DNA of 64,000 nucleotides from Brevundimonas diminuta (GTDB lineage Bacteria; Pseudomonadota; Alphaproteobacteria; Caulobacterales; Caulobacteraceae), in contig NZ_CP073063.1 of assembly GCF_022654015.1 (NCBI RefSeq), forward strand, positions 2,418,001 to 2,482,000. Reading direction: 5' to 3'. The position numbers and the translations under genes are program-made. This document shows positions 47,364 to 55,692 of this stretch, piece by piece (positions within the stretch are counted from its first letter, which is position 1; each line of letters begins with the position of its first letter). The notes under the pieces were generated by a model. That model saw only the letters and a list, made by a program, of their open reading frames with translations, was not told where the DNA came from and ran no database searches.

Positions 47364-48376
47364 CCCGTCGCCGCGGCGTTGGCGCGGTCCGCGAGCGCCG
47401 CACACGTCTCCATGAGCTTCTCGAATGGCTCGGCGTCCGCCTCCAGCAGGCCGTCCTCGACCATCCGGCGGTAGTCATCCCCGAGGGCCTCCAGCGAGGC
47501 GCCTTCAGGCTTCAGACGCAGCCCGCCCGTGACCGCCTGTCCATAGTCGATCTCCGCGCCGTCGGCGGTCTCGCGGAAGAACATCGCCTTGTGGCGCGCG
47601 ACCGCCTCGGCGACCGCCCGATCCGCGATCGCGGTCTCGGCGAAGCCGGCCGCGTCCAGTCGGGACAGATCGTGCCAGTGGCGAGAGAAGCGATCGCCCC
47701 GGAGTCGTCCCTGCGCGCAATAGACGTGGGCGGCGGTGGCCTTCTCCCAGAACGTCCGCTCGGCCGCCATCACCCGCGGCGTGGCGGTCGGGAAGACGAC
47801 GCCTTGCAGATGGGCCGCCGCATCGCAGACCACGGGTCGCGGCGCGCTCGGCTCGCCGGTCGCCCGCGCGCCGAACTCGAGCATCACGCTGGGCGAGACA
47901 TAGCCGGTGCCAGTGCTGGTCGGCGCATAGTCGACGAAGGCCTTGGCGCCTTCGATCCGCACCGTGGCGCCGACGCCGTCTGCGGCGATCCGGGCCTCCA
48001 GAAGCGGCCGCACCTCGCCCTCTACCCAGAGCGGCAACAGCCGCTGAACGTCCCGGGACCAGCGCCGCTCCTCGGCGCGAGTCTGCGGCACGGGGTCTTC
48101 AGGCGCATCGGCCAGATCGGGAAGCAGGCGACGGATGTCCCAGGTCAGATCGATGTCTTCCGAGAACCGCTGGATGACGTCGTAGGCCTTGGACAGGGAT
48201 GTCCCGCCCTTGAAGACCAGGCCTTCGCCCAAGGGCGACTCGAACAGCGCGTTCAGGGCCCAGACGACCCAGACGTCCTTCTCGAGCAGATGGGCGGGCC
48301 GGCCGGAGTCCGACGCCGCCGCCGCGAGGGCTTCAGCGCGGTCCTCGGCCGAAAGCTGCAGGAAGATTTCAGACAT
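47360..48376 (-). CDS. AbiEii/AbiGii-family nucleotidyltransferase toxin
   Basis: 338 residues. The nucleotidyltransferase signature is 'FKGGTSLSKAYDVIQRFSED' followed by 'IDLTW', and the early motif is 'LLEKDVWVVWALNALF'. AbiEii toxins are GTP-dependent nucleotidyltransferases that arrest growth during phage attack. Its start overlaps the antitoxin-like gene by eight bases. Intact, unlike the fragment of a relative at 38255. Confidence 0.9.
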   Translation of the reverse strand: MSEIFLQLSAEDRAEALAAAASDSGRPAHLLEKDVWVVWALNALFESPLGEGLVFKGGTSLSKAYDVIQRFSEDIDLTWDIRRLLPDLADAPEDPVPQTRAEERRWSRDVQRLLPLWVEGEVRPLLEARIAADGVGATVRIEGAKAFVDYAPTSTGTGYVSPSVMLEFGARATGEPSAPRPVVCDAAAHLQGVVFPTATPRVMAAERTFWEKATAAHVYCAQGRLRGDRFSRHWHDLSRLDAAGFAETAIADRAVAEAVARHKAMFFRETADGAEIDYGQAVTGGLRLKPEGASLEALGDDYRRMVEDGLLEADAEPFEKLMETCAALADRANAAATG

Positions 48377-48962
48377 GGGCCGCCTGGCTGACCGACCGCG
48401 CCAGCCAGGTGGGCAGACGCGGTCCGACGGACACCAGTTCGCCGAAGGCGGCGGGTCCCAGCTTTCGTTTCAGGGCCTCCAGCGCCGTCGCGGCCTTCTC
48501 CGGCCCCAGCCAGGCCAGGGCGCGAACCGCTTCGCCGGCCGGACGATCGGCCAGGAGCAGCTGCCATACCGGCGCATGTTTGAACTCCACCGTCTGCTTG
48601 CCAACGTTGAGGAGCCGGCTCTTGCCGTTGGTCAGATAGACCATGCGGATCGGCACCTGGGTGGTCAGGCCCAGAGCGTTGGCCGCCGCCGCCCCGTTGG
48701 AGGCGACGACCTCGCCGCGCTGCTCGCTCACCGCGCGCACGACCGTTTCCACCGAAGGCGTCCGCGATCCGAAGCGGCTTTCCAGCGGACGCATGTAGAC
48801 GCCGCGCCCAGCGCGCACGAGCCGCCCCCGTCGCACGAGGCGCGACAGGGCCTGATCCACCGCCGCGCGGTTGCCCAGATGGAGCAGCCCCTTGGCGGCG
48901 ACCGGCGCGCCCTCCGGCAGGGCCCGGACGCGCTCCATGATCTGTTCAGCAAGGACTTGCAT
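48369..48962 (-). CDS. DUF6088/AbiEi-like antitoxin
   Basis: 197 residues from ATG 48962. An N-terminal winged-helix-like part ('MERVRALPEGAPVAAKGLLH', 'ALSRLVRRGRLVRAGRGVYM') is followed by 'RGEVVASNGAAAANALGLTT' and 'VYLTNGKSRLLNVGK', the pattern of DUF6088/AbiEi proteins. It would bind the operator at 48973-49002 and neutralize the AbiEii toxin. Confidence 0.87.
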   Translation of the reverse strand: MQVLAEQIMERVRALPEGAPVAAKGLLHLGNRAAVDQALSRLVRRGRLVRAGRGVYMRPLESRFGSRTPSVETVVRAVSEQRGEVVASNGAAAANALGLTTQVPIRMVYLTNGKSRLLNVGKQTVEFKHAPVWQLLLADRPAGEAVRALAWLGPEKAATALEALKRKLGPAAFGELVSVGPRLPTWLARSVSQAAHV

Positions 48963-48972
48963 GATCGTCTCC

Positions 48973-49002
48973 GTGTCAGAAATATAGTTCTGTTTCTGAC
49001 AC
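48973..49002. promoter_or_regulatory. palindromic operator of the AbiE-type operon
   Basis: Perfect inverted repeat GTGTCAGAAA (48973-48982) and TTTCTGACAC (48993-49002), spacer ten bases. A nested CAGAA...TTCTG dyad (48978-48992) lies inside. It is 11 bases upstream of the antitoxin start, where a self-repressing AbiEi protein would bind. Confidence 0.8.
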
Positions 49003-49033
49003 TCCGCAACCGGGCCCGTGGAGTCGCGCCGCT

Positions 49034-50026
49034 TCATCGGCTTCGCTCTCGCCCGGTCGAGCGATCGACGCCTGCGTCCCTCAAGGCCTGGTCGCGCGTC
49101 TTCGGCCCGGGCCGGTCCCGCACGAACCGCTCCACCACCAGGGCCAGGGTGCGATCCGCCAGCCGATCGGACCGACCCAGTCGAACCGCTTCCGCGACCA
49201 GAGCGCGCCGCATCGCCAGTTCACGCGCCTGAATTGCCTCCAGCCACGGTCCCTCCCCGCCGTCGCCCCGGAGCGCGTCGCGGTAGGCGGCGGCGAGCGT
49301 CTCGGGCAGATCGCCCTTCCCCGCCACGAACCGCTCCCGCATCTTGCGGATCGGCGTCCGCTCCGCCTTTCGGGTCACGCCGCGCGTCCGCCGCGGGGTG
49401 GCCTCCGCCTCGATGGACCGGTCGCGCAGCGCCCGGGCGAAGCCCTCGCGCCAGATCTGCAGGTCGGCCTTGCGCGGATTCAGCCGCTCGCCCTCGCGTC
49501 CCAGCCGGCGCACCGTCAGATGCACGTGCGGGTGCCGTCCCTCGTCGTGCAGGGCGAAGACATAGGGGAAGCGCTCGCTGAAGGTCTCGGCCGCGAAGGC
49601 CCGGGCGGCGTCGTGCAGACGCACCGCATCCGTCCCCGCCGGCATGCTGAGCACGATCGACAGGGAGACCGAGGCGTCACGCCTGCGTCCCGGTTCCATC
49701 GCGAACTCCTCGGCCCAGTCGCGGGCGAGCGCATGCACCTCAGCGCGCCCGTCCAGCCGCTCCCCGTCCGGCCCTTCCAGAGTCAGGGCGCCATTGCGGC
49801 TGATGTAGTCGAGGTGCGCCTTCAGGTGGCCGCCGTCCCGGGTACGGCCGGTCACCTTGACCATCACCTCCGGCGCCCGGCGCAGGACCCGGATGAAGCG
49901 GGCGGCCGACTCCTGCCCTCTGTTCCGAGACGGCCGAAGCACCGCGGGCGTGATCCGCGCGCGGCGCGGATCGACCGGCGGCCGCAAGGCTTCCTCGAAC
50001 CCGCGCGGCGAGCGGAAGTCGCTCAC
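49034..50026 (-). CDS. MobP-type relaxase
   Basis: 330 residues from a GTG at 50026 whose GTGA overlaps the mobC stop. Motifs include 'GGHLKAHLDYISRNG' and the metal-binding 'HDEGRHPHVHLTVRRLG' (HxH pattern), as in VirD2/TraI-like relaxases. It nicks the origin of transfer and pilots the strand. It is shorter than many relaxases because the LPD7 part is a separate gene (45921). Confidence 0.9.
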   Translation of the reverse strand: MSDFRSPRGFEEALRPPVDPRRARITPAVLRPSRNRGQESAARFIRVLRRAPEVMVKVTGRTRDGGHLKAHLDYISRNGALTLEGPDGERLDGRAEVHALARDWAEEFAMEPGRRRDASVSLSIVLSMPAGTDAVRLHDAARAFAAETFSERFPYVFALHDEGRHPHVHLTVRRLGREGERLNPRKADLQIWREGFARALRDRSIEAEATPRRTRGVTRKAERTPIRKMRERFVAGKGDLPETLAAAYRDALRGDGGEGPWLEAIQARELAMRRALVAEAVRLGRSDRLADRTLALVVERFVRDRPGPKTRDQALRDAGVDRSTGRERSR

Positions 50027-50544
50027 GGCCGCCCGGCCCAATAGGACAGGTTGCCGTCAAAGGCCTCGCCGAGCGCTTCCACCCAGGCCGCGATCTCAGC
50101 CTGAAAGGCGCCGAGCTGGGCCATCTCCAGATCGAGCACCTGCCCCTCCATCACCGCCGTGTTCAGGGCGCGGGCGATCTGGTTGATGTTCACGCCGATG
50201 CGCCGCAGCTCGCGCCGCACCTCGATCAGCGCCAAGGCCTCGGGACGGCTGAACTGCGGACGATCCCGCAACCGCCGCCGGATGAGCGCGACACTCCATT
50301 GGGTTCGCGACAGCCCGACGGCGGCGGCCTCGGCCTCCAGGAGACGCAGGTCGGTCTCGCCGAGGCGCAGGGTCAGCTTGCCCGACCTGGGCGCGCTGAC
50401 CGCCTCCGGCGGCGCCGGAAAGGACGCCTGCGCAGCCCCCTCCATGAGCCGGCGAAGCAAGCGCGAGCGCCCGCCCTGCCCCGCCGCCGCGGCGTCGAAC
50501 CGGCGGATCAGATCGGGCGAGACGCGAAGGGTGAGGCGGTCCAT
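50023..50544 (-). CDS. mobC: MobC-like relaxosome protein
   Basis: 173 residues. The C-terminal 'LRRIGVNINQIARALN' is the MobC/relaxosome signature; the N-terminal 'LTLRVSPDLIRRFD' is ribbon-helix-helix-like. It helps the relaxase at oriT. First gene of the mobC-relaxase pair, beginning just downstream of the candidate oriT. Confidence 0.87.
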   Translation of the reverse strand: MDRLTLRVSPDLIRRFDAAAAGQGGRSRLLRRLMEGAAQASFPAPPEAVSAPRSGKLTLRLGETDLRLLEAEAAAVGLSRTQWSVALIRRRLRDRPQFSRPEALALIEVRRELRRIGVNINQIARALNTAVMEGQVLDLEMAQLGAFQAEIAAWVEALGEAFDGNLSYWAGRP

Positions 50545-50605
50545 CGGGAGGTGGGTCTGTCAGACGTTGCCGGCGCAAAGCCTATCCTGCCCTAGACCGT
50601 CACCC
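50545..50605. other. candidate origin of transfer (oriT) with RP4-type nic site
   Basis: CCTATCCTGCCC (50581-50592) is identical to the core of the RP4 nic region, where the strand is cut after ATCCTG (here after 50589). It fits the YATCCTG|Y consensus of MOBP relaxases. An inverted repeat GTCTG-T-CAGAC (50555-50565) lies 17 bases before it, as in known oriTs. It is directly upstream of mobC and the relaxase. Confidence 0.7.
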
Positions 50606-50771
50606 CCCTCGCCCCGTAGGCCTCCGGTGCTGCACGTCCTCCCCTCGGCGACCGCTGCACGGCCGCTCGCCCGCCGTCCTGTCGGACGCCCCAGCCGGAC
50701 GGATCATGAGGAGGGAAGCGGCCTCGGAGGCAGACGCCCGCGCTTTCGCGCGGGCGTCCTCCGTCAGCGGA

Positions 50772-50930
50772 TCAGCAGCAGGGTCCGCCGTTACAGCAGG
50801 CCGCGAGAAGCTCGCAGCAGGAGGCGGCGGCCTTGACCACCGAGTCGGGCGCGGCCGCGAAGGCAGCCGAGGCCGAGGTCAGCAGCACGAGGGCCGCGAG
50901 CGAAAAGCACGTTTCATTGTTGATCTCCAT
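50772..50930 (-). CDS. 52-residue Cys-rich exported peptide
   Basis: Minus-strand ATG at 50930 to TGA at 50772. Hydrophobic signal 'FSLAALVLLTSASAAFA', then 'PDSVVKAAASCCELLAACCN' and terminal 'GGPCC': six cysteines in three CC pairs after the signal. It overlaps the end of the preceding gene by 17 bases, so the two are likely co-translated. Good candidate for a small Cu or thiophilic-metal-binding peptide. Confidence 0.72.
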   Translation of the reverse strand: MEINNETCFSLAALVLLTSASAAFAAAPDSVVKAAASCCELLAACCNGGPCC

Positions 50931-51300
50931 GGATCGGTTTTCTGAGAAAAGGATCGTCGGTGGAGATCAGGTTCGAGGGGGCGGGTCCTCCGCTTCCGGC
51001 CTCCACCCCCGCGAGGGCGTCGGCCGGTAAACGATCGTGCACATCGGCGGAGGCCGCTACCGGGACGGCCGCGGCGGGCGTCGGAACCAGGCCATGGCAG
51101 AGCACGGCGCACAGCCGAGCGCAGCTCATCTTCACGGGATCGCAGGGGGCATCCGGACTGGAGCCGTCGGCGGGCGCCATCGGCATCGACATGGCCGCGG
51201 CCGGAGTCTCCCAGGCCGTGACCGGGCTCGACGCGAACAGCAGGGCGAACACGGCCAGAATGGCCGGCGCCCAGGCCGCAGTTGTTCGACGTCCGATCAT
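50914..51300 (-). CDS. exported Met/Cys-containing protein ahead of the 52-residue peptide
   Basis: 128 residues from ATG 51300. Signal/anchor 'PAILAVFALLFASSPVTA', then 'AAMSMPMAPADGSSPDAPCD' and 'KMSCARLCAVLCHGLV' with four Cys. It has the same flavour as the cus-leader protein at 14863. Role unknown; periplasmic metal binding is likely. Confidence 0.65.
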   Translation of the reverse strand: MIGRRTTAAWAPAILAVFALLFASSPVTAWETPAAAMSMPMAPADGSSPDAPCDPVKMSCARLCAVLCHGLVPTPAAAVPVAASADVHDRLPADALAGVEAGSGGPAPSNLISTDDPFLRKPIHGDQQ

Positions 51301-51400
51301 CAAGCTCAATACGTCCAGCAAGACCCCAAGGTTACAGCGCAGGTGACGCGCGCGCCAGCCATGACCGGCGCGCGCCCCTGCATCTTTTACGTCCTCGGCG

Positions 51401-52021
51401 TCAGCCGCCCTCGCCGGCCGCATGAAGAAAGTCCACGGCGCGCTGGGCGTGGGCGGCGGCTGAGAAGATGAATCGCTTGTCGTCGCGCAGCACCTCGAGC
51501 CATGAGGCGACATAGGCGGCGTGATCCTCGCGCGGCTCGAGAGCCAGCCCCAGGTCGGCGCAGAGGAAGGCGGCGCCGATTTCGGCCACCAGTTCTTCCC
51601 GGGCGTAGCCGGCGTCTCCATGCCGGCGGCGTCCGAAGTCGCGGTCGAGCCGAGCGGGGTGCCTGGTCCAGTGCGTCAGCTCGTGGCCCAGCGTCGCGTA
51701 GTAGGCTTCCGGATCGCGGAAGCTTTCGAACACCGGCATCTGCACGAAGTCCGGTCCCGGCGCATAGAAGGCGCAGCCGCCGCCATGACGGACGTCGGCG
51801 CCCGTCGCGGCGAAGAACGTCTCGGCCCGGGCGATCCGTTGACCGAGGTTCAGGACCGGCGCGGGCGCCGGGGCGGACGAGGCCGGGAGACCCTCGATCT
51901 GTTCGACGTTGAAGACCGTGTAGGCCTTCAGGAACGGAATGCGTCGGGTCGTCTCCTCCCCGGCGTCGTCATCGTCGATGCGGACCAGCTGGTCGCCTGC
52001 CGCGGCCTCGATGGCGATCGG
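51401..52021 (-). pseudogene. 5'-truncated ardC-type antirestriction gene
   Basis: From about 52021 the minus-strand frame reads 'RIPFLKAYTVFNVEQIEGLP', 'FFAATGADVRHGGGCAFY', then 'MPVFESFRDPEAYYATLGHE' with the zincin motif HELTH, and 'REELVAEIGAAFLCADLGL'. This is the C-terminal two-thirds of an ArdC protein (ssDNA-binding plus metallopeptidase-like). The N-terminal ssDNA-binding part, with its start, is missing. Translation could begin only at an internal ATG (51745). Confidence 0.8.
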
Positions 52022-52087
52022 CGGACCGGAGGCCGGGCGGCCCGCAGGCGAGCACAGGGAGCCCCGCAGCGCAGCGGAGGACCGGGA

Positions 52088-52142
52088 GCGCGACTTTCTT
52101 GCCTCGCGAGGAAGGCCGTCAGGCCGGGGAAGAAAGTCGCGC
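52088..52142. repeat. 13-bp perfect inverted repeat
   Basis: GCGCGACTTTCTT (52088-52100) and AAGAAAGTCGCGC (52130-52142), 29 bases apart, just beyond the point where ArdC similarity ends. It could be a terminator, a recombination scar or a regulatory hairpin. From 52143 to about 52559 I see no gene. Confidence 0.6.
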
Positions 52143-52559
52143 GAACGGTTGCGGAAGCCGGACGGGCTTCGGTCAGATCAGGCCATTGAGAGGCCGCGCA
52201 AGGCTTGGCGCGTCGCAGGAGAGACGGCTGGTCACCGCCGCTTGAACCATGCGGCCAATCGCGGCGCTCGTAGGGATCGTGCCGCCAATGCCGGTGCATC
52301 CGCTCCGCCACCAAAGACGTGCCCAGGATTCACCGCTTCCGCGTCGTCGCAGCTGACGCGCGGCATGGCGACGGGCGCGGCCACGCCTGGCATGAATCTG
52401 AGGTGTCTCCTGCTATGAAGGGAACCTGAAGCAACTCCAGCTTCGTTCCCCTTCCGAGCGTTCCGTTCGAGGGACAGTCGCGGTGTCGTAAGCCAGCCGG
52501 ATGAGGCGGCCGGAACGTGCTCATCGGGAGTCAGAACAATGCGCAACTCCATCAAAATC

Positions 52560-52888
52560 GCTGGCTGCGGAGACAGCCCTCGGCGTCATCGCCGGTCTCG
52601 TGGCCACGAGGGTAACCGAGAGGGCGCAGACGGCGCTCTACCAGATCAAGCCGCCGAAAGTACGGGAAGAGGAAGTGCTGGAGCGACCATGCTCTTGATG
52701 ATCGACGAAGGTCTGACGCCTGTGTTCGGCTACAGTGCTCCCAATCGAGACAACCCCCTGCTCACCCAGGCTAGAGGGGTCGCCGGGCACCTTCTCTTTG
52801 GCGCCGTCAACGCGGTGGTGACCGAGGCACTGTACCGCCTCGTCCGTCCCAAGGTAGCCGCTACAGAGCGAGCGCGGAGCATACATCG
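52560..52888 (+). pseudogene. decayed DUF1440/YagU-like membrane protein
   Basis: 'ALGVIAGLVATRVTERAQTA' and 'LYQIKPPKVREEEVLE' in one frame are followed, after an internal deletion near 52685, by 'LLMIDEGLTPVFGYSAPNRD' and 'GHLLFGAVNAVVTEALYRLV' in another. Both ends resemble DUF1440-like proteins; the middle (about 60-70 residues) is gone. Confidence 0.5.
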
Positions 52889-54235
52889 ATGACCAAACAT
52901 TATGATCTTGTGGTGATCGGGACCGGGACCGCCGCCATGGTCGGAGCCATGCGGGTTCGCGCTGCTGGTCGCAGCGTCGCGGTTGTCGATTTTCGTCCCT
53001 TTGGAGGCACGTGCGCGCTCCGGGGCTGCGATCCAAAAAAAATGCTGATCAGCGGGGCCAACGCCGTCGATCATACATGGCGGATGCGAGGCAGGGGTGT
53101 CGCCGGCGACGCCCGAATTGCTTGGGCCGACCTCATGGCCTTCAAGCGGGGTTTCACCGATCCCGTTCCCCAAAAGCACCAAGAGCGGTACTCTGAAAGA
53201 GGCATCGACACTTTTCATGGACGGGCGCGCCTCACCGGCCGCAACAGCCTTGAGGTGGGCGAGGAAACGCTGGAGTTTTCGAACCTGCTCATCGCCGCCG
53301 GAGCCGAACCCAGGAAACTCGGCATCCCGGGGGAAGAGCATCTGGTCACCAACGAGGGCTTCCTCGAGCTGGGTGACATGCCAAAGCGCATTGTGCTGGT
53401 CGGCGGAGGCTATATCGCGGCCGAGTTCTCCCACATCGCCGCGCGGGCTGGCGCCGAAGTCGTAATCCTCCAGCGTGGCGAGCGATTGCTTCCCCAGTTC
53501 GACCCGGACGTGGTCGGTTGGCTCATGGAAAGCTTTCGCCAACTCGGCGTTGACGTGCGCCTCGAAACGACAGTCCAGGCGGTCGAGCAGACGCGCGCAG
53601 GCTTTCGGGTTCACGCCCAGACGAAGGGGAAAGCCGTCGATGTCCATGCTGATCTGGTCATTCACGCCGCCGGACGAGGACCTGCGATCGACGATCTCGA
53701 CCTTGACGCCGCCGGGGTCGAGCATGAAGGAGGCCGCCTGAAGCTCAACGAATTTCTGCAGAGCGTTTCCAATCCAGCCGTCTATGCCGCGGGCGACGCA
53801 GCCCAGGTCGGTCCGCCGCTGACCCCCGTGTCCAGCCACGACGCCAAGGTCGTGGCGGCCAACATTTTGAACGGTAACTCCGAAAGGCCGAACTATCGCG
53901 GCGTCCCGAGCGTGGCCTTCACAATCCCGCCTATCGCGGCGGTCGGGCTGACGGAGAGGGAGGCTAAGGATCAGGGTCTGCTCTACCGCTTCAAAAATCA
54001 GAAGGCCTCCGACTGGTTCACAGCACGCGCAGCGGCCGAACCCACCTTCGGCTTCAAGGTCTTGGTCGAGGAAGGGACGGAACGGGTGTTGGGCGCCCAC
54101 CTCGTGGGCCCGAACGTGGACGAGGTCATCAATATTTTCGCTTTGGCGATCCGCCATGGACTGACTGCGGATGACCTCAAGACCACGATGTTCGCCTATC
54201 CGACGGGCGCATCGGATGTGGGCTACATGCTATGA
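52889..54235 (+). CDS. FAD-dependent NAD(P)-disulfide oxidoreductase, MerA/Gor-like
   Basis: 448 residues. FAD motif 'DLVVIGTGTAAMVGAMRVR', redox-active disulfide 'GGTCALRGCDPKK', NAD(P) motif 'IVLVGGGYIAAEFSHIAARA', second FAD motif 'NPAVYAAGDAAQ', and a dimerization domain. It belongs to the class I pyridine-nucleotide disulfide family with mercuric reductase and glutathione reductase. There is no N-terminal heavy-metal domain and no C-terminal Cys pair as in MerA, and the last residues lack the His-x-x-x-x-Glu pair of glutathione reductase, so the substrate is open. Starts right behind the decayed DUF1440 gene. Confidence 0.9.
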   Translation: MTKHYDLVVIGTGTAAMVGAMRVRAAGRSVAVVDFRPFGGTCALRGCDPKKMLISGANAVDHTWRMRGRGVAGDARIAWADLMAFKRGFTDPVPQKHQERYSERGIDTFHGRARLTGRNSLEVGEETLEFSNLLIAAGAEPRKLGIPGEEHLVTNEGFLELGDMPKRIVLVGGGYIAAEFSHIAARAGAEVVILQRGERLLPQFDPDVVGWLMESFRQLGVDVRLETTVQAVEQTRAGFRVHAQTKGKAVDVHADLVIHAAGRGPAIDDLDLDAAGVEHEGGRLKLNEFLQSVSNPAVYAAGDAAQVGPPLTPVSSHDAKVVAANILNGNSERPNYRGVPSVAFTIPPIAAVGLTEREAKDQGLLYRFKNQKASDWFTARAAAEPTFGFKVLVEEGTERVLGAHLVGPNVDEVINIFALAIRHGLTADDLKTTMFAYPTGASDVGYML

Positions 54236-54304
54236 CGCTCAAGCGGTGTCGCGGTAGGTTCATGGCGCCATCCGCATCGCGGATTGGAGCGAAGGAGGGA
54301 TCCC

Positions 54305-54541
54305 TTGGAGAGGCAGTCCGACACCATCCAGTTCACGGTGATCCGGGGCGACGGCGACTGGCGGGTGCTTCGCGATGGCCGACCCTCAGGGCATTTCGAC
54401 TTCAGCGTCGACGCCATAGAGTCCGCGCTCGTGAAGGCGACGACGCTGATCGACAAGGGCGAGCAAGTGGAAGTCTTTGTCCAGGACGCGGCCGGCCAGT
54501 TGCGTCAGGTCGATCCGGTCGGCGGGGAAGTGCTCCACTAA
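54305..54541 (+). CDS. DUF2188-like small protein, copy 2
   Basis: 78 residues from TTG 54305 (GAAGGAGG six to twelve bases upstream). 'DTIQFTVIRGDGDWRVLRDG' and 'VEVFVQDAAGQLRQVDPVGG' match the copy at 39089 (69 of 78 residues). Both use TTG starts. Role unknown. The duplication over 15 kb suggests recombination or repeated gain of the same gene. Confidence 0.8.
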   Translation: MERQSDTIQFTVIRGDGDWRVLRDGRPSGHFDFSVDAIESALVKATTLIDKGEQVEVFVQDAAGQLRQVDPVGGEVLH

Positions 54542-54570
54542 GAGGACGGCGATTCCGACCTCGTCGCCTT

Positions 54571-55692
54571 TTAACCCGTCCACTCGAGTTCGAAATCCGG
54601 AGTGAGCGCGATCAAGCCTGTTTCGATCTGGTTCCAGGTCAGGCGGAGCGCCTTCAGATCTTCGGGCGTGAACAGGTGCGCATGGTGCGACGCCGCGCGC
54701 AGCTTCCCGGCCTGCTTCAGAAGATCGAACACCGCCTCTGGGTCGTCGAAACCAGCCTCGAAGATCGCCTGGAAATGCTCCGGATGGCTCATGATCCGCG
54801 CGTAGTGGGTGTAGTCGGCATGGTCGAAAACCTCGCCTCCCCGCTTCTTCAACTTCCCCAGCAAATCCTTGCAGTCGCACAGCGGCAGGCGCTCGTCCGC
54901 CCAGTCCTCACCGTAGGTCTCGGCCATCACGGCATCTAGAATTTCCCTCAAGGTCAGTTCGTAGCGGTGAACCAGAGTCTTGGCGCGCTTCACATGCGGC
55001 GGGGCCGAGTTGGCCTGAAGGCGGGCCTTCAGGCGACGGCGCTTCTCCGCCATCGTCAGGAGACGCCGTCTCGGCCAGTGCGCAAGCCGCAGTCCCGCCG
55101 CGTCGAGGAAACTGCGATAACCGGCCAGATTGGCGAACTGCGGCATCTCCGTGATGGAGAAGGCGCCGACCGCCTCTCGCACTCCCCGCGTCAGCCGGTC
55201 GCTCTCGGCGAACATGTCGGCCATCGCCGAGGCCCGCGCGAAGTCCTCGATCTGGGCGGGTCGCCCGATCGCCAGGGCGCTCGCGCCAAGACCACTGTCC
55301 GACAGTCGGAGGATGCGATCGACGAAACTGTCCGTCGGCGTCCTGAAGCGCTCGAGACCATCCGGCAAGGCGAAGCCGGCGGACAGTTGCGCGATCCGCT
55401 CGGCCTGCTCGATCAGGCCATTCGGAAACGCGGCGCGATAGACGCGGTCCGCGTCGGTCTGAGCCCTCATCAGGGCGCCGACGCCCTGCATCCGGTCCAT
55501 GAACGGGTTACGACCCATCGCGGCCAAGGCCAGCGGGGTCTCCAGCTTCATGCGCTCGGCGATGCCGAGCACGCCGCTGGCCCGCAGCATATCGTGCTGT
55601 CGGCGGACGTCCTCAAAGGGATCGGCCATCCGTCTTGCGGCGTCCAGCGTCGCGCGCATGCTGGGCGGGATCAAATCACGCGGAAGGGTCAT
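54571..55692 (-). CDS. HEPN-like partner protein of the nucleotidyltransferase-HEPN gene
   Basis: 373 residues from ATG 55692, overlapping the upstream gene by 17 bases. The N-terminal 230 residues are helical and unrecognized. Residues 243-363 ('HRYELTLREILDAVMAETYG', 'CDCKDLLGKLKKRGG', 'KLRAASHHAHLFTPEDLKAL') resemble Swt1-like HEPN domains, with a candidate Rx4H RNase motif at R332/H337. Likely the second component of a two-gene toxin or defence module. No function is established. Confidence 0.7.
   Translation of the reverse strand: MTLPRDLIPPSMRATLDAARRMADPFEDVRRQHDMLRASGVLGIAERMKLETPLALAAMGRNPFMDRMQGVGALMRAQTDADRVYRAAFPNGLIEQAERIAQLSAGFALPDGLERFRTPTDSFVDRILRLSDSGLGASALAIGRPAQIEDFARASAMADMFAESDRLTRGVREAVGAFSITEMPQFANLAGYRSFLDAAGLRLAHWPRRRLLTMAEKRRRLKARLQANSAPPHVKRAKTLVHRYELTLREILDAVMAETYGEDWADERLPLCDCKDLLGKLKKRGGEVFDHADYTHYARIMSHPEHFQAIFEAGFDDPEAVFDLLKQAGKLRAASHHAHLFTPEDLKALRLTWNQIETGLIALTPDFELEWTG

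Noticed and set aside
52889..54235. Calling the FAD oxidoreductase MerA
   Set aside because: No heavy-metal domain and no C-terminal cysteine pair, and it is not next to merT.
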